Of a stretch of 64,000 bases of DNA, positions 54,516 through 62,497 are shown piece after piece. This DNA is from Proteobacteria bacterium UBA2363 (lineage in GTDB: Bacteria; Pseudomonadota; Gammaproteobacteria; Xanthomonadales; UBA2363). The stretch spans positions 259,523-323,522 of the forward strand of contig DDTN01000014.1 of assembly GCA_002344355.1 (NCBI GenBank), written 5' to 3'. Below the pieces are notes generated by a model. That model saw nothing but the letters and a program-made list of their open reading frames with translations, did no database searches and had not been told where the DNA came from. The position numbers and the translations under genes are program-made. Positions within the stretch are counted from its first letter, which is position 1, and every line of letters begins with the position of its first letter.

Positions 54516-54812
54516 GTGACCTACGCCCCAGCGCTTGAGTATCTTCTGCGCGTCAACGCGGTGCTGGATTGCTGGAGCGCCGTCCTGGACGACTGGGAGA
54601 TAGCAGAGGTGCGCCATCTCATCGAGTACGGCGAGCCTGCATCGGGAATGCGTTCACTTGCATGAATCATCCATGAGGGCGGGATACCCGCCACTGACGA
54701 GCAGAAGCGCGCGATCTTGGAACTCACGTCCGGCTCAGGAGATGAAGCCGATCTGCCAGAGTCGTTCCGTGCGATGCGCGCATCAACCCGGTCTCAATGG
54801 TGTCGGGAATGA
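54516..54812 (+). pseudogene. Small gene disrupted by an in-frame TGA
   Basis: A GTG at 54516 with GGAGGAC upstream opens a frame of 49 residues (YLLRVNAVLDCWSAVLDDW, then EVRHLIEYGEPASGMRSLA) that stops at TGA 54663-54665. The same frame continues for 48 more sensible residues, starting IIHEGGIPATDEQKRAILEL, to a TGA at 54810. A tryptophan codon TGG would restore a protein of 98 residues. The pattern resembles small, often immunity-like, proteins of about 90 residues. It is read as a nonsense mutation; a sequencing error is the alternative. Confidence 0.6.
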
Positions 54813-54907
54813 TGAGACTCAGGATCTTGTTCGAACGGACGCGTGATGGCTAGAGTGCCAGGCTCGGGCATAGGCGCGCGAACCGCTCGACTCAACCGTC
54901 AGGCTTC

Positions 54908-55801
54908 ATGAGGATCCTCATCACTGGCGCTTCCGGAAGAATCGGCCGCGCGACCTATATCAGCCTGTCCGCGGAACACGAAGTCATTGGCTTTGACCGC
55001 GCGCCGTCGTCGACATCCGACATCGTAGGATCGATCGAGGACGCCGATTCGATTCGCGCGGCGCTGCGAGGGGTCGACGCAGTGATCCACATCGCCGCGA
55101 TGCACGCCCCCCATGTAGGGCACTCCACCGAGGAGGCATTTGAGGCGACCAACGTGGCGGCCACCGGAAGGCTCGCACGCCTTGCTGAAGAAGCCGGCGC
55201 CCGAACGCTCGTCTTCACCAGCACCACAGCGCTGTACGGCTCTGCTTCAACGCCGAACGACCGGGCAGCCTGGATTGATGAGGAAACCGTACCTTTGCCC
55301 CGGACGATCTACCACCGCACAAAGCTCAGGGCGGAAGCCCTTCTGCACGAGCTTGCCCAGAAATCCCGGTTGTCGGTCACGGTGATCCGCATGTCACGAT
55401 GCTTTCCGGAGCCGGCGCCGATCATGGCTGCCTATCGGTTGCACAGGGGCATCGACGTTCGCGATGTTGCCGACGCGCACGCAACTGCCGCGCTCGCGTC
55501 CTTGCCTGGCTTTCGTCGCTATGTTGTTTCTGGAAGCACGCCGTTCCTGCCGGAGGATACGGAAAGGCTTCTGACGAACGCCTCCGAGGTCATCGCGCTT
55601 CGTTGCCCGGAACTGGCAGAAACATTCCGCCGCCGCAAGTGGAAACTGCCGAACTCGATAGACCGGGTCTACTCTCCCGCGCTCGCCATGGATGAACTTG
55701 ACTGGAAGCCGAAGTATGGATTTGAAGAGGTCCTCGCGCAGCTCGACAGAAGGTCACTGGAAGTGCTGCCTCCGCGGTCCAATTGGAGGATGGATGAATA
55801 G
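54908..55801 (+). CDS. NAD(P)-dependent epimerase/dehydratase (extended SDR)
   Basis: A 297-residue short-chain dehydrogenase of the extended type. The Rossmann motif is GASGRIG at residues 7-13, and the catalytic pair is Tyr135-Lys139 in TIYHRTK, with the serine/threonine in FTSTTALYG. DVADAHATAALASLP is typical of nucleotide-sugar epimerase-like SDRs. The substrate is unknown and no sugar-pathway gene is nearby. GC content and codon use are lower than in the flanking core, in keeping with the accessory setting. The start has no strong ribosome site. Confidence 0.88.
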   Translation: MRILITGASGRIGRATYISLSAEHEVIGFDRAPSSTSDIVGSIEDADSIRAALRGVDAVIHIAAMHAPHVGHSTEEAFEATNVAATGRLARLAEEAGARTLVFTSTTALYGSASTPNDRAAWIDEETVPLPRTIYHRTKLRAEALLHELAQKSRLSVTVIRMSRCFPEPAPIMAAYRLHRGIDVRDVADAHATAALASLPGFRRYVVSGSTPFLPEDTERLLTNASEVIALRCPELAETFRRRKWKLPNSIDRVYSPALAMDELDWKPKYGFEEVLAQLDRRSLEVLPPRSNWRMDE

Positions 55802-55961
55802 CCTCCCGGGCATCTGTGCCGCATGAGGCCTGATCTCTCGCTCAAGCTGACCCACTGCGGCATGGGCTCTGCGCCCGGTCCGCGTTCCTTGAGGCATCAT
55901 GGCGCACCGGACATGCGGCGTACGCCTCCGCGGGCTGCCTGGCTGGCACGCTGGAGTGCAC

Positions 55962-56045
55962 ATGCACTTCTCGGTCAACCGGGGTCTTCTACTCATCACC
56001 GCAGGCACGGCGCTTTCGCTGCTGCTTCAGTTCGGGGAGCGGTAA
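55962..56045 (+). pseudogene. Truncated signal-peptide ORF cut by a repeat end
   Basis: ATG at 55962 starts 27 residues with a strongly hydrophobic core (RGLLLITAGTALSLLLQ) that end at a TAA formed where the TGGGGTCAGG repeat end begins (56047). It looks like the surviving N-terminus of an exported protein. It may be chance. Confidence 0.3.
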
Positions 56046-56075
56046 CTGGGGTCAGGGTGCGATTTCGCTGGAAAC

Positions 56076-56246
56076 TGGGGTCAGAGTGCGATTTCGCGAT
56101 GAGCGTGTGTCGAGGCGGAACTGTTGGCGGGCGGACGAGGCTACGGGGGTGGAGCTGGTCAGGAATGGCGCATTGCTCTCCCACCCTGATCACTGTCGAA
56201 CAGATGCCTTGCGCTGTGGCTCGCCGGTAGATTCACTCTGACCCCA
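56076..56246. mobile_element. MITE-like element, copy B (171 bp)
   Basis: The same 13-bp terminal inverted repeats as copy A, at 56076-56088 and 56234-56246, and the same 171-bp length. An extra, slightly altered left end, TGGGGTCAGGGTG, stands 29 bp outside at 56047, so a second copy may have inserted into or beside an older end. Both copies share the flanks GGAAAC and TATCCG. Confidence 0.85.
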
Positions 56247-56320
56247 TATCCGGTTCCGGTCGAAGCCGTCTAGTGGGTTGGCGCGGCTCAGTATCCAGGG
56301 CACCAGGGGAGGACACGAGG

Positions 56321-56716
56321 ATGGCTGACAAGAGCGAAAAGCAGGTTGCTCCGGTGCAAGCCTTCATCGATGCGCTCGATCATCCGCTCCAGGGCGAGAT
56401 CGTCGCCCTCAGGAAGCTGCTGCTCGAGGTGGATCCCAGGATCTCTGAAGAGATCAAGTGGAACGCACCCAGTTTCCGGACTTCCGAGCACTTCGCCACC
56501 ATGCATCTGCGGGCGAAGGACGCCTTGCAGCTCATTCTCCACCTCGGGGCAAAGTCGAAGCGGGCGCTGCCACCGGGGGCCATCGCCGACCCGGACGGGT
56601 TGCTCAGGTGGCTGGGCAAAGACCGTGCATCCGTCACCCTGGAGGGTCCGGAAGACCTAGCGCGGAAGACTGACGCGCTGGTCGCGATCGTCCGGCAGTG
56701 GATCGAGCAGGTCTAG
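56321..56716 (+). CDS. DUF1801 family protein
   Basis: A 131-residue cytosolic protein of the DUF1801/YdhG type: VQAFIDALDHPLQGEIVALR, EIKWNAPSFRTSEHFATMHL and ALQLILHLGAKSKRALPPGA. These proteins have an iron-chaperone-like or general stress fold; no enzyme activity is established for them. Length is normal. The ATG at 56321 has GAGGACACGAGG before it. It stands alone 75 bp after MITE copy B. Confidence 0.88.
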   Translation: MADKSEKQVAPVQAFIDALDHPLQGEIVALRKLLLEVDPRISEEIKWNAPSFRTSEHFATMHLRAKDALQLILHLGAKSKRALPPGAIADPDGLLRWLGKDRASVTLEGPEDLARKTDALVAIVRQWIEQV

Positions 56717-57216
56717 GGACATCGTGGGCCGCGACCCAACGATGCGGCAGGCCGACCCCGCTTCACTGCGCGATCTCCATGGCACAGAGGGGTACGTCGG
56801 CCGCGCCCGGGCCCCGTCGCCGGGAGCCAATCAATCGTGCGGCGGCCAGGGCGTGGCGGCGTAGTGCCCGGTTGGTGCCGTCGCGATCGCTCCCGGTGCC
56901 GCCGAGGGTCAGCCAGGCGGGGGCGACTGCAGCCGATCGCCGGAGAGAGGACGGGGGATCAGATTCAGTTGCCTGGAGCGGCGGAAGGCGCCAGGCCTCG
57001 GTCGCAGGGATCCGGCGAGCGGGCGAGGGCGATCCGACGGGGGCACCCGCGATGCGGGCGATCCGGGCCTCCACCCGCGCCCGGAGCGTGTCGCGGCAAG
57101 GGCGGTTTGCTGCAGGCAGGCGTGGTCACGGGCGCAGGTCAAGAGGCGTCGGCCGTCCTGTCATGCCATCCCCAGGCTGCTACATTGGCGTCCTCAGGGA
57201 AATGCCAAGGATCCAC
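56717..57216. repeat. Non-coding region with degenerate repeat blocks, left of the NxxGxxxF gene
   Basis: Three blocks related to the right flank of the next gene can be seen: GTCGCGATCGC...CAGCCAGGCGGGG (about 56878-56931), GATCAGATTC...GCCAGGC (about 56957-57005) and CGCCCGGAGCGTGTCGCG (about 57080-57097). A possible promoter, CTGTCA (57158-57163) and TACATT (57181-57186) with 17-bp spacing, precedes the next gene. Confidence 0.5.
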
Positions 57217-58740
57217 ATGGACATGGGTGAGGCCGGCCGCAGGCTGGCGCTGACGCTGGCGGTCGGGCTCGCTCCGGCCGTGACCATCGCGGCCGAACCG
57301 GAGGTGCTCGCCCGCATCGGCCAGCCGGCGCCGGGCGGCGGCACCTTCTTCGTGTTCGACCCTCCGCAGATCAACGAGTCCGGCGTCGTGCTGTTCAAGG
57401 CGATCGTCGACCTGGGCGATGCGGGGCAGCAGACCCGCTGGTACCTGGTGGATACCTACGGCTCCGCGCAGCCGGAACTGGCCCTGGCCTACGGCCCGGG
57501 CCCGGATGGCGAGGGCATGGTGACCCCGGTGGTCGCGGTGCTGCGCAGCCAGGGCCGCGCCATCGACTTCTGGGGTTCGATCGACACGCCGCCGCCGCTG
57601 ACCGGCGACGGCGCCTGGTTCGTGCGCGAGGCGGATGGCAGTGTCGCCGAGCGGCTGCGCCGGGGCAGGCCGATCGGCGACGGGGTGAGCGGCCCGCAGG
57701 TCGTCTGCTCGTGGCACCTTCGCATCCATCCCCAGGGCGACTACCTGGTGCAGGCCGCGCTGGTTGAAGGGCCGGAACAGTGCGAAGGGGAGGGCGCCGC
57801 GGGACCTCCGGTCACCTGGCGGATCGCGCCCGACCACACGGTGACGCGACTGGTCGGCGAGGGCGACCCGATCGCCAACCGTGCGGGCGCCACCATCGGC
57901 CCGACACGGTATTTCTTCCGTGCCCTGCCGCTGGAGCGGTTCTCCTCGTACTGGTTCGACGCCGGGGGCGATGCCCGCTACGGCATGTTCCGGCTGGGTC
58001 CGGACGGGCCCGAGCTGGAGATGGCCGATGGCGACGCCGTCCCCGGGATCGGCCTTGTCCACTTCGAGCCCGGTCTGGGCGTGATCAACCCGCCCAGCCA
58101 GCTCCACCCGGTCGGGGCGCAGGACTACCTGGGCCGGGCGCGGGTGCAGGCGGCGGTCGACCAGCCGCTGCGCGACGCCATCGTCCGGTTCGGCCCGACC
58201 GGCGGGGCGGTCCTGCTGGAGACGGGGCAACTGATCCCCGGGCTGGGCCGCATCGCCGCGCTGAATCCGCCCATGGTCGGACCCATCGCCGGCATGATCG
58301 TCCCCATCGGCGAGAATGGCGGCCCGTACACCGGGTCTGGGGCATTGTCTGTGGATGCCGAGGGGGGCATCCGGCTGGGCGCCCTTACCGGCGGCGACCT
58401 GCCGGGAGTGGGCATTGTCGATCACCTGCGGGCCTATCGGGTGCTGCCGTCGGGTGCCTTCGTGCAGTCGGTGCGGGTGCAGGACGGGTTGTCCTCGCAG
58501 GTGCTGGTTCGCTCCGACGCTTCCGGGCCCACGCCGCTGCTGCCCCCCGCCCTCGCCCTGGACGGGGTCCTCTATCGGTTCGAGTTGCCGATCGGCAGGA
58601 CCGATCCCCCGGAACTGTGGCCGGTCAACAGCCGGGGCCAAGTCGTGGCGCTTGCCATACCCCAGGGCAAGTGGGATCCGAACCACCTGATCGTCTACTA
58701 CGGCGGCAGTATCTTCGCGGGGGATTTCGAAGCGCACTGA
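57217..58740 (+). CDS. Secreted NxxGxxxF-repeat protein
   Basis: A 507-residue exported protein. The ATG at 57217 has AAGGA at a good distance; the ATG at 57202 is possible but too near its own ribosome site. The signal is GRRLALTLAVGLAPAVTIAA. The repeats include INESGVVLFKA, the NxxGxxxF pattern of choice-of-anchor tandem-repeat proteins, and several PGIG-type turns. The chain ends GGSIFAGDFEAH, close to the shared F-x-x-(G/D)-F-E tail. Function is unknown. Related repeat blocks lie on both sides, suggesting the gene sits inside an old repeat array. Confidence 0.75.
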   Translation: MDMGEAGRRLALTLAVGLAPAVTIAAEPEVLARIGQPAPGGGTFFVFDPPQINESGVVLFKAIVDLGDAGQQTRWYLVDTYGSAQPELALAYGPGPDGEGMVTPVVAVLRSQGRAIDFWGSIDTPPPLTGDGAWFVREADGSVAERLRRGRPIGDGVSGPQVVCSWHLRIHPQGDYLVQAALVEGPEQCEGEGAAGPPVTWRIAPDHTVTRLVGEGDPIANRAGATIGPTRYFFRALPLERFSSYWFDAGGDARYGMFRLGPDGPELEMADGDAVPGIGLVHFEPGLGVINPPSQLHPVGAQDYLGRARVQAAVDQPLRDAIVRFGPTGGAVLLETGQLIPGLGRIAALNPPMVGPIAGMIVPIGENGGPYTGSGALSVDAEGGIRLGALTGGDLPGVGIVDHLRAYRVLPSGAFVQSVRVQDGLSSQVLVRSDASGPTPLLPPALALDGVLYRFELPIGRTDPPELWPVNSRGQVVALAIPQGKWDPNHLIVYYGGSIFAGDFEAH

Positions 58741-59442
58741 GCACCGGAAGAATGGGGCCAGAGGGAGGCACGGGGCCAGGTTCGGTTCCCTGGCGTGGCG
58801 ACAGGACGCGCCGGGCATCAGTCGCCCGGCGGCGGCACGTGTCGGGAGCGGCGTGACTGGAAGCGGGGTCAGATTCGGTTTCTTGGCATGGCGGCAAGGC
58901 GTGCCAGGCACCAGTCGCCGGGAGGCTGCGCGCGTCGAGGCCAGCGCGACGGCCGGGGGTCTGCGAAGCAGCCGGTCCAGGCCCTGATCCGCGCCCGGAT
59001 GAGGTCGCGCCCTGGGGATGCCGGTGCTGCCGGCAAGGGCGGTTCCAGCGAATGGCGGGGCAGGCAGGCCGTGGTGGGATGGAGTCCGGTCGGCCTGGTC
59101 GCGATCGCCCGGATGTCGTCCAGGGCCAGCCAGGCGGGGGGCGACTGCGGCGGACCGCCGTGCCTGCCGGAGAGGGAGGGCGGCTCGACCTGGGATGGCG
59201 GTCCGGCTCGTCGATCATGCGGGACCGCACCCAGGCCCGGCAGGGCGCCCAGCCCCGGGACCGCCCCCTCTCGGCGCCGCCCGGCCCGTCCCGGGTGAGG
59301 AATGCAACCAACGGATTTGAAAAGAAATAATCTTGCCGTCAGGAGCCTGAAAGCTGCCGATCAGGCAGCGTCGACGGCTCCCCTCCAGATTGGCCGCCTC
59401 CGCGATCCCGCGGTCGTCATCCCAACCCTGGAGAACCTGCCC
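58741..59442. repeat. Repeat-rich non-coding region right of the NxxGxxxF gene
   Basis: Two 58-bp copies (58772-58829 and 58865-58922) begin GGGGCCAGGTTCGG and GGGGTCAGATTCGG and differ at 12 positions, mostly transitions. Further blocks (about 58989-59076 and 59098-59150) match the left-flank region. A hairpin GCTGCC...GGCAGC lies near 59354-59370, upstream of the beta-helix gene. No gene is seen. Confidence 0.6.
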
Positions 59443-60753
59443 ATGCGTCCGTCGTACCTGCCGCGCCAGCGCGGCGCCCTGTCCATCGACACCCCGTCCC
59501 GTCATTTCGGCGCCCCGGCGCAGCGCTTCGGAAGCGCCCGCCGCAGCCGGCGCGCAAGCGCGATGGCCACGGCCCCGTTGCCCGCCCACCCGATGCCGGC
59601 CAGCCCCCCGGGGTCCCCGGCGGGCCGCCGGCCGTGGAACCCGGCGCGGGCATCCGTCCTGGTGACGGCGCTTTCCTTGCTGGCCGGCCTGCTGCTTCCC
59701 CTGCAGGCCTCCGCGGCGCAGTACTGCGCGCGCAACGTCGACCAGCTCAACCTCGCGCTCGACCTGGCCCAGGCCAACAACGAGAACAACGTGATCCGCG
59801 TCGCCCGCGGCCTGATCGTGCCGGCCGCCCCGGAGGAGGGGCACCTGTTCACGTATGTCTCCAGCAAGGATCGCTCGCTGGAGATCAGCGGCGGCTGGGA
59901 TCCCCAGGACTGCTCCAGCCAGGTGCTCGATCCGGCCGGCACCCGGATCGAGGCCGGTGGCTCCTTCGGCCTGTTCAACCTGCTGATCGGCTCGTCGGGC
60001 GGCAACGCCCTGCTGAGAATCCACAACCTGACCCTGTCCGGCGGTTACAGCGACTCCTCAGTCGCCCGCGGCCTGGGCATCAACGTCCACGGCTTCATGT
60101 ACGTCCATGGCAAGGTCGAGATCGACCGCGTGGTGTTCGCGGACCACCACTGCGACCATGGCCAGAGCCGGGGTTGCGCGTTGAACCTGTCCCCCGGCCT
60201 CAAGGAGGTCACCATCAGAAACAGCCTGTTCCACCACAACAGCGCCGGCGGCGCCGCAGCCATCAGGGCCTGGGTCAGCGAGGGCATCCAGACGGTGTTC
60301 CGGCTGCACAACAACACCCTCGTCGACAATTACGCCCATGCGCCCGACCAGGCGGCGTCCAGCGCCATCGAGTTCACGGGCGACACCGACACGATCCTGA
60401 TGTACAACAACATCCTGTTCCACAATCCGACACTGAACGCGCCAATCCCGCTGCCCGATCTCGCCCGCGACCCGGCCGGCGCGATCCTCGGCAAGAACAA
60501 CACCATCGCCGCCAGCGCGGTCACCTGGACGCCGGACACCAGCGGCAACCGCTCGATCCCGCCGGTATTCGCCGGCCGCGTCGACGACTACCGCCTGCGC
60601 GGCGACTCGCCGCTGCGCGACAGCGGCTTCAACGCCGGCTGGCCGACTCATGGCTTGCTGGAGCTCGGTGGCGGCCCCCGTGTGCTGGGCCCGACCATCG
60701 ACCTGGGCGCCTACGAGTCGGACGTGCTGTTCAACGCCGGCTTCGGGGACTGA
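59443..60753 (+). CDS. Secreted beta-helix protein (choice-of-anchor Q type)
   Basis: A 436-residue exported protein. The hydrophobic signal (SVLVTALSLLAGLLLPLQASA) begins only about 68 residues after the ATG at 59443, which has GGAG upstream; later ATGs, for example 59563, would give a more normal signal. The body looks like a right-handed beta-helix: LRIHNLTLSGGYSDS, VEIDRVVFADHHCD and VTIRNSLFHHNSAGG. It ends with GPTIDLGAYES, the choice-of-anchor Q signature, and then DVLFNAGFGD, a variant of the shared tail. A surface or extracellular polysaccharide-binding role is possible. Confidence 0.78.
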   Translation: MRPSYLPRQRGALSIDTPSRHFGAPAQRFGSARRSRRASAMATAPLPAHPMPASPPGSPAGRRPWNPARASVLVTALSLLAGLLLPLQASAAQYCARNVDQLNLALDLAQANNENNVIRVARGLIVPAAPEEGHLFTYVSSKDRSLEISGGWDPQDCSSQVLDPAGTRIEAGGSFGLFNLLIGSSGGNALLRIHNLTLSGGYSDSSVARGLGINVHGFMYVHGKVEIDRVVFADHHCDHGQSRGCALNLSPGLKEVTIRNSLFHHNSAGGAAAIRAWVSEGIQTVFRLHNNTLVDNYAHAPDQAASSAIEFTGDTDTILMYNNILFHNPTLNAPIPLPDLARDPAGAILGKNNTIAASAVTWTPDTSGNRSIPPVFAGRVDDYRLRGDSPLRDSGFNAGWPTHGLLELGGGPRVLGPTIDLGAYESDVLFNAGFGD

Positions 60754-61100
60754 GTGAGGGGGGCCGGGGCCGGATCGGCGCGGTCGCCGCGCGTGCGGAA
60801 CGACCTGCGGCATGCGGGCGGTCCCGGACGGCGCACGGCACGTGCCGCGGCGCGTGAGCGGGCGGCACCCGGCGCCATCGCACCGCGTCCTCGCGGGGTC
60901 GCTGGCGTACAGGCGGGCTGGCCCCGTTCGGGGGGCCGGGCCTGTGCTCCACGGCGGCCCGCCGCCGCGCGCCCCCTTGCCAAGCCCCCGTCGCAGCGCC
61001 CAGCATTGCGGTTTGCCCGCAGCCCGGCCATCCCCGTGTCCTGTTCCCCCCTCCTTTCCGTGGCCGCCCGGGCCGGCCGTCGAATTCCGGGCCGGCCGCG
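60754..61100. other. Intergenic region before the sigma-factor gene
   Basis: About 350 bp of very GC-rich sequence with no recognised gene. It must hold the promoter of the sigma/membrane-partner pair; no clear -35/-10 pair was identified, so an ECF-type self-promoter is possible. Confidence 0.4.
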
Positions 61101-61661
61101 GTGAGCGGCGGCCGCCCGCCCGGTCTGGACGCCCAGCTGGCCGGCCTGCTGGCCCGGCACGGCGCCCGGCTGCGCGTGCTGGTGGCTCAGCATTGTTCGG
61201 CAAATCAAGGACTTGACCCGGACGACATCGAGCAGGAGGTACGCATCCGGCTGTGGAAGGCGCTGGAGCGTGAGAACAATCCGGCCCTGCCTGCGTCTTA
61301 TATCCAGCGGGTCGTGGTCACCACGGTGATCGACGCCCTGCGCCGCAGCAAGCCGGAACAGACCACGGCATTGCCCGAGGAAGGCCAGGAGGCCGGCATC
61401 GAGGCCCTGCTTGACCCGGTCGGTCCGGTGCGCAGCGCCCGCGATGGCCAGCACATGGACATGGTCCGTGCCGCCATCGAGGCGTTGCCGGGGCGGCGGC
61501 GGCAGCCGGTACGGCTGGCGCTGCAGGGCTTCACCCCGGAGGAGATCGGCGAGCTGCTGGACATGACCGCGACGATGGCCAAGAACCTGATGTACCGCGG
61601 CCTGTACGAATTGCGTGACCGCCTGCGGGCGGCCGGACTGGATGGAAGCGACGATGACTGA
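61101..61661 (+). CDS. ECF-type RNA polymerase sigma factor
   Basis: A 186-residue sigma-70 family protein. Region 2 includes DDIEQEVRIRLWKALERE and SYIQRVVVTTVIDALRR. Region 4 is a helix-turn-helix near the end (LQGFTPEEIGELLDMTATMA, then LMYRGLYELRDRL). Translation appears to start at GTG 61101 without a strong ribosome site. Its 3' end overlaps the next gene by 8 bp, so the two products are made together. The next gene encodes a single-pass membrane protein, the usual anti-sigma arrangement. Target genes are unknown. Confidence 0.9.
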   Translation: MSGGRPPGLDAQLAGLLARHGARLRVLVAQHCSANQGLDPDDIEQEVRIRLWKALERENNPALPASYIQRVVVTTVIDALRRSKPEQTTALPEEGQEAGIEALLDPVGPVRSARDGQHMDMVRAAIEALPGRRRQPVRLALQGFTPEEIGELLDMTATMAKNLMYRGLYELRDRLRAAGLDGSDDD

Positions 61662-62148
61662 GCACAACCTGGCCAATCTCTACCAGGCGTCCTGCCGCGA
61701 CGATGCCGCCGTGCTGGCCTCGGTGACGCCGGCCGAGCTGGTCGACCTGGCCGAGGGCCGCCTGGCCGGCCCGCGCCGCGCCGCCGTGGTCGAGGCGATC
61801 GCCGCCTCGCCCTCGCTGGCCCAGGCCTGGCGCCTGGCACGCGCCAGCCGCGCCGCCGCGGTCGAGCTGTCGCAGGGCATTGCCGATGCCCGGCGCGCGA
61901 CGGCGCGGCCGCTGCCCGCCCGCCCGGCGCTGCGCCGCCTGGCGCTGGCCGCCACGGTCTCGGCGGTCGCCGTGGGCTCGGTGTTCATGGCCCGCCAGCT
62001 TGGCCCCGATGCCGGCCTGCCGGCCTTGGCCGAAGAGGACGCCATCGCCACCGCCGGCTTCGACGGCCGGGCCGACGACCGCATCTTCTCGTCGCGCACC
62101 GGCATGGAGCCGGACCAGATCTTCGGCCAGAGCTTCAACAACTCCTGA
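61654..62148 (+). CDS. Putative membrane anti-sigma factor
   Basis: A 164-residue protein with a cytosolic N-terminal part (TPAELVDLAEGRLAGPRRAA) and one transmembrane helix at about 96-113 (LALAATVSAVAVGSVFMA). A short acidic periplasmic tail follows, with FSSRTGMEPDQIF. It lacks the HxxxCxxC zinc motif of ZAS-type anti-sigma factors, so its mode of binding is unusual or unknown. The overlap with the sigma gene and the membrane helix are the evidence for the role. A strong intrinsic terminator follows at 62192. Confidence 0.7.
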   Translation: MTEHNLANLYQASCRDDAAVLASVTPAELVDLAEGRLAGPRRAAVVEAIAASPSLAQAWRLARASRAAAVELSQGIADARRATARPLPARPALRRLALAATVSAVAVGSVFMARQLGPDAGLPALAEEDAIATAGFDGRADDRIFSSRTGMEPDQIFGQSFNNS

Positions 62149-62191
62149 CCTCCCGCGCCGGCCCCTGGCCGCCGGCGCCCTCCCCCGGACG

Positions 62192-62218
62192 AGCCGCCGG
62201 CAGCCCCGGCGGCTTTTT
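62192..62218 (+). terminator. Intrinsic terminator of the sigma/anti-sigma pair
   Basis: AGCCGCCGG (62192-62200), loop CAGCC, CCGGCGGCT (62206-62214) and a run of five T. This is the clearest rho-independent terminator in the window. The remaining 280 bp to the prfC stop hold no recognised gene. Confidence 0.92.
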
Positions 62219-62497
62219 CGTTGCCGCCACGCCCAACCCGGCGTCGCCGGTTTCCCGATCCCGGCGAACCATCTCGCGCGCCGGTCCGAATCAGTCACCG
62301 GCGCCCCTGTCAGGCGACGACCCCGCGTGCCCGCAGCGCAGGAAAGGGGTGGCAGACAACAAGCGGCAGCCGTTACACACCCCGGGACGACCGGCGCGAC
62401 GCAATCGTCGTATCGGTCAAGGGAGCAAGGCGCGGTCGCACCTGCGCTTCCGCCCCGGCCCTGCTCCCTTTCCCCGGGCCCCGGGCCCCGGCCCCAC

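Noticed and set aside
55823..56230. A 135-residue frame starting MRPDLSLKLTHCGMG
   Set aside because: It runs through MITE copy B and lacks a ribosome site; the opening resembles a dispersed intergenic repeat more than a protein.
59302..59442. N-terminal extension of the beta-helix protein from 59302
   Set aside because: It would place over 110 residues before the signal peptide; the ATG at 59443 has a better ribosome site.
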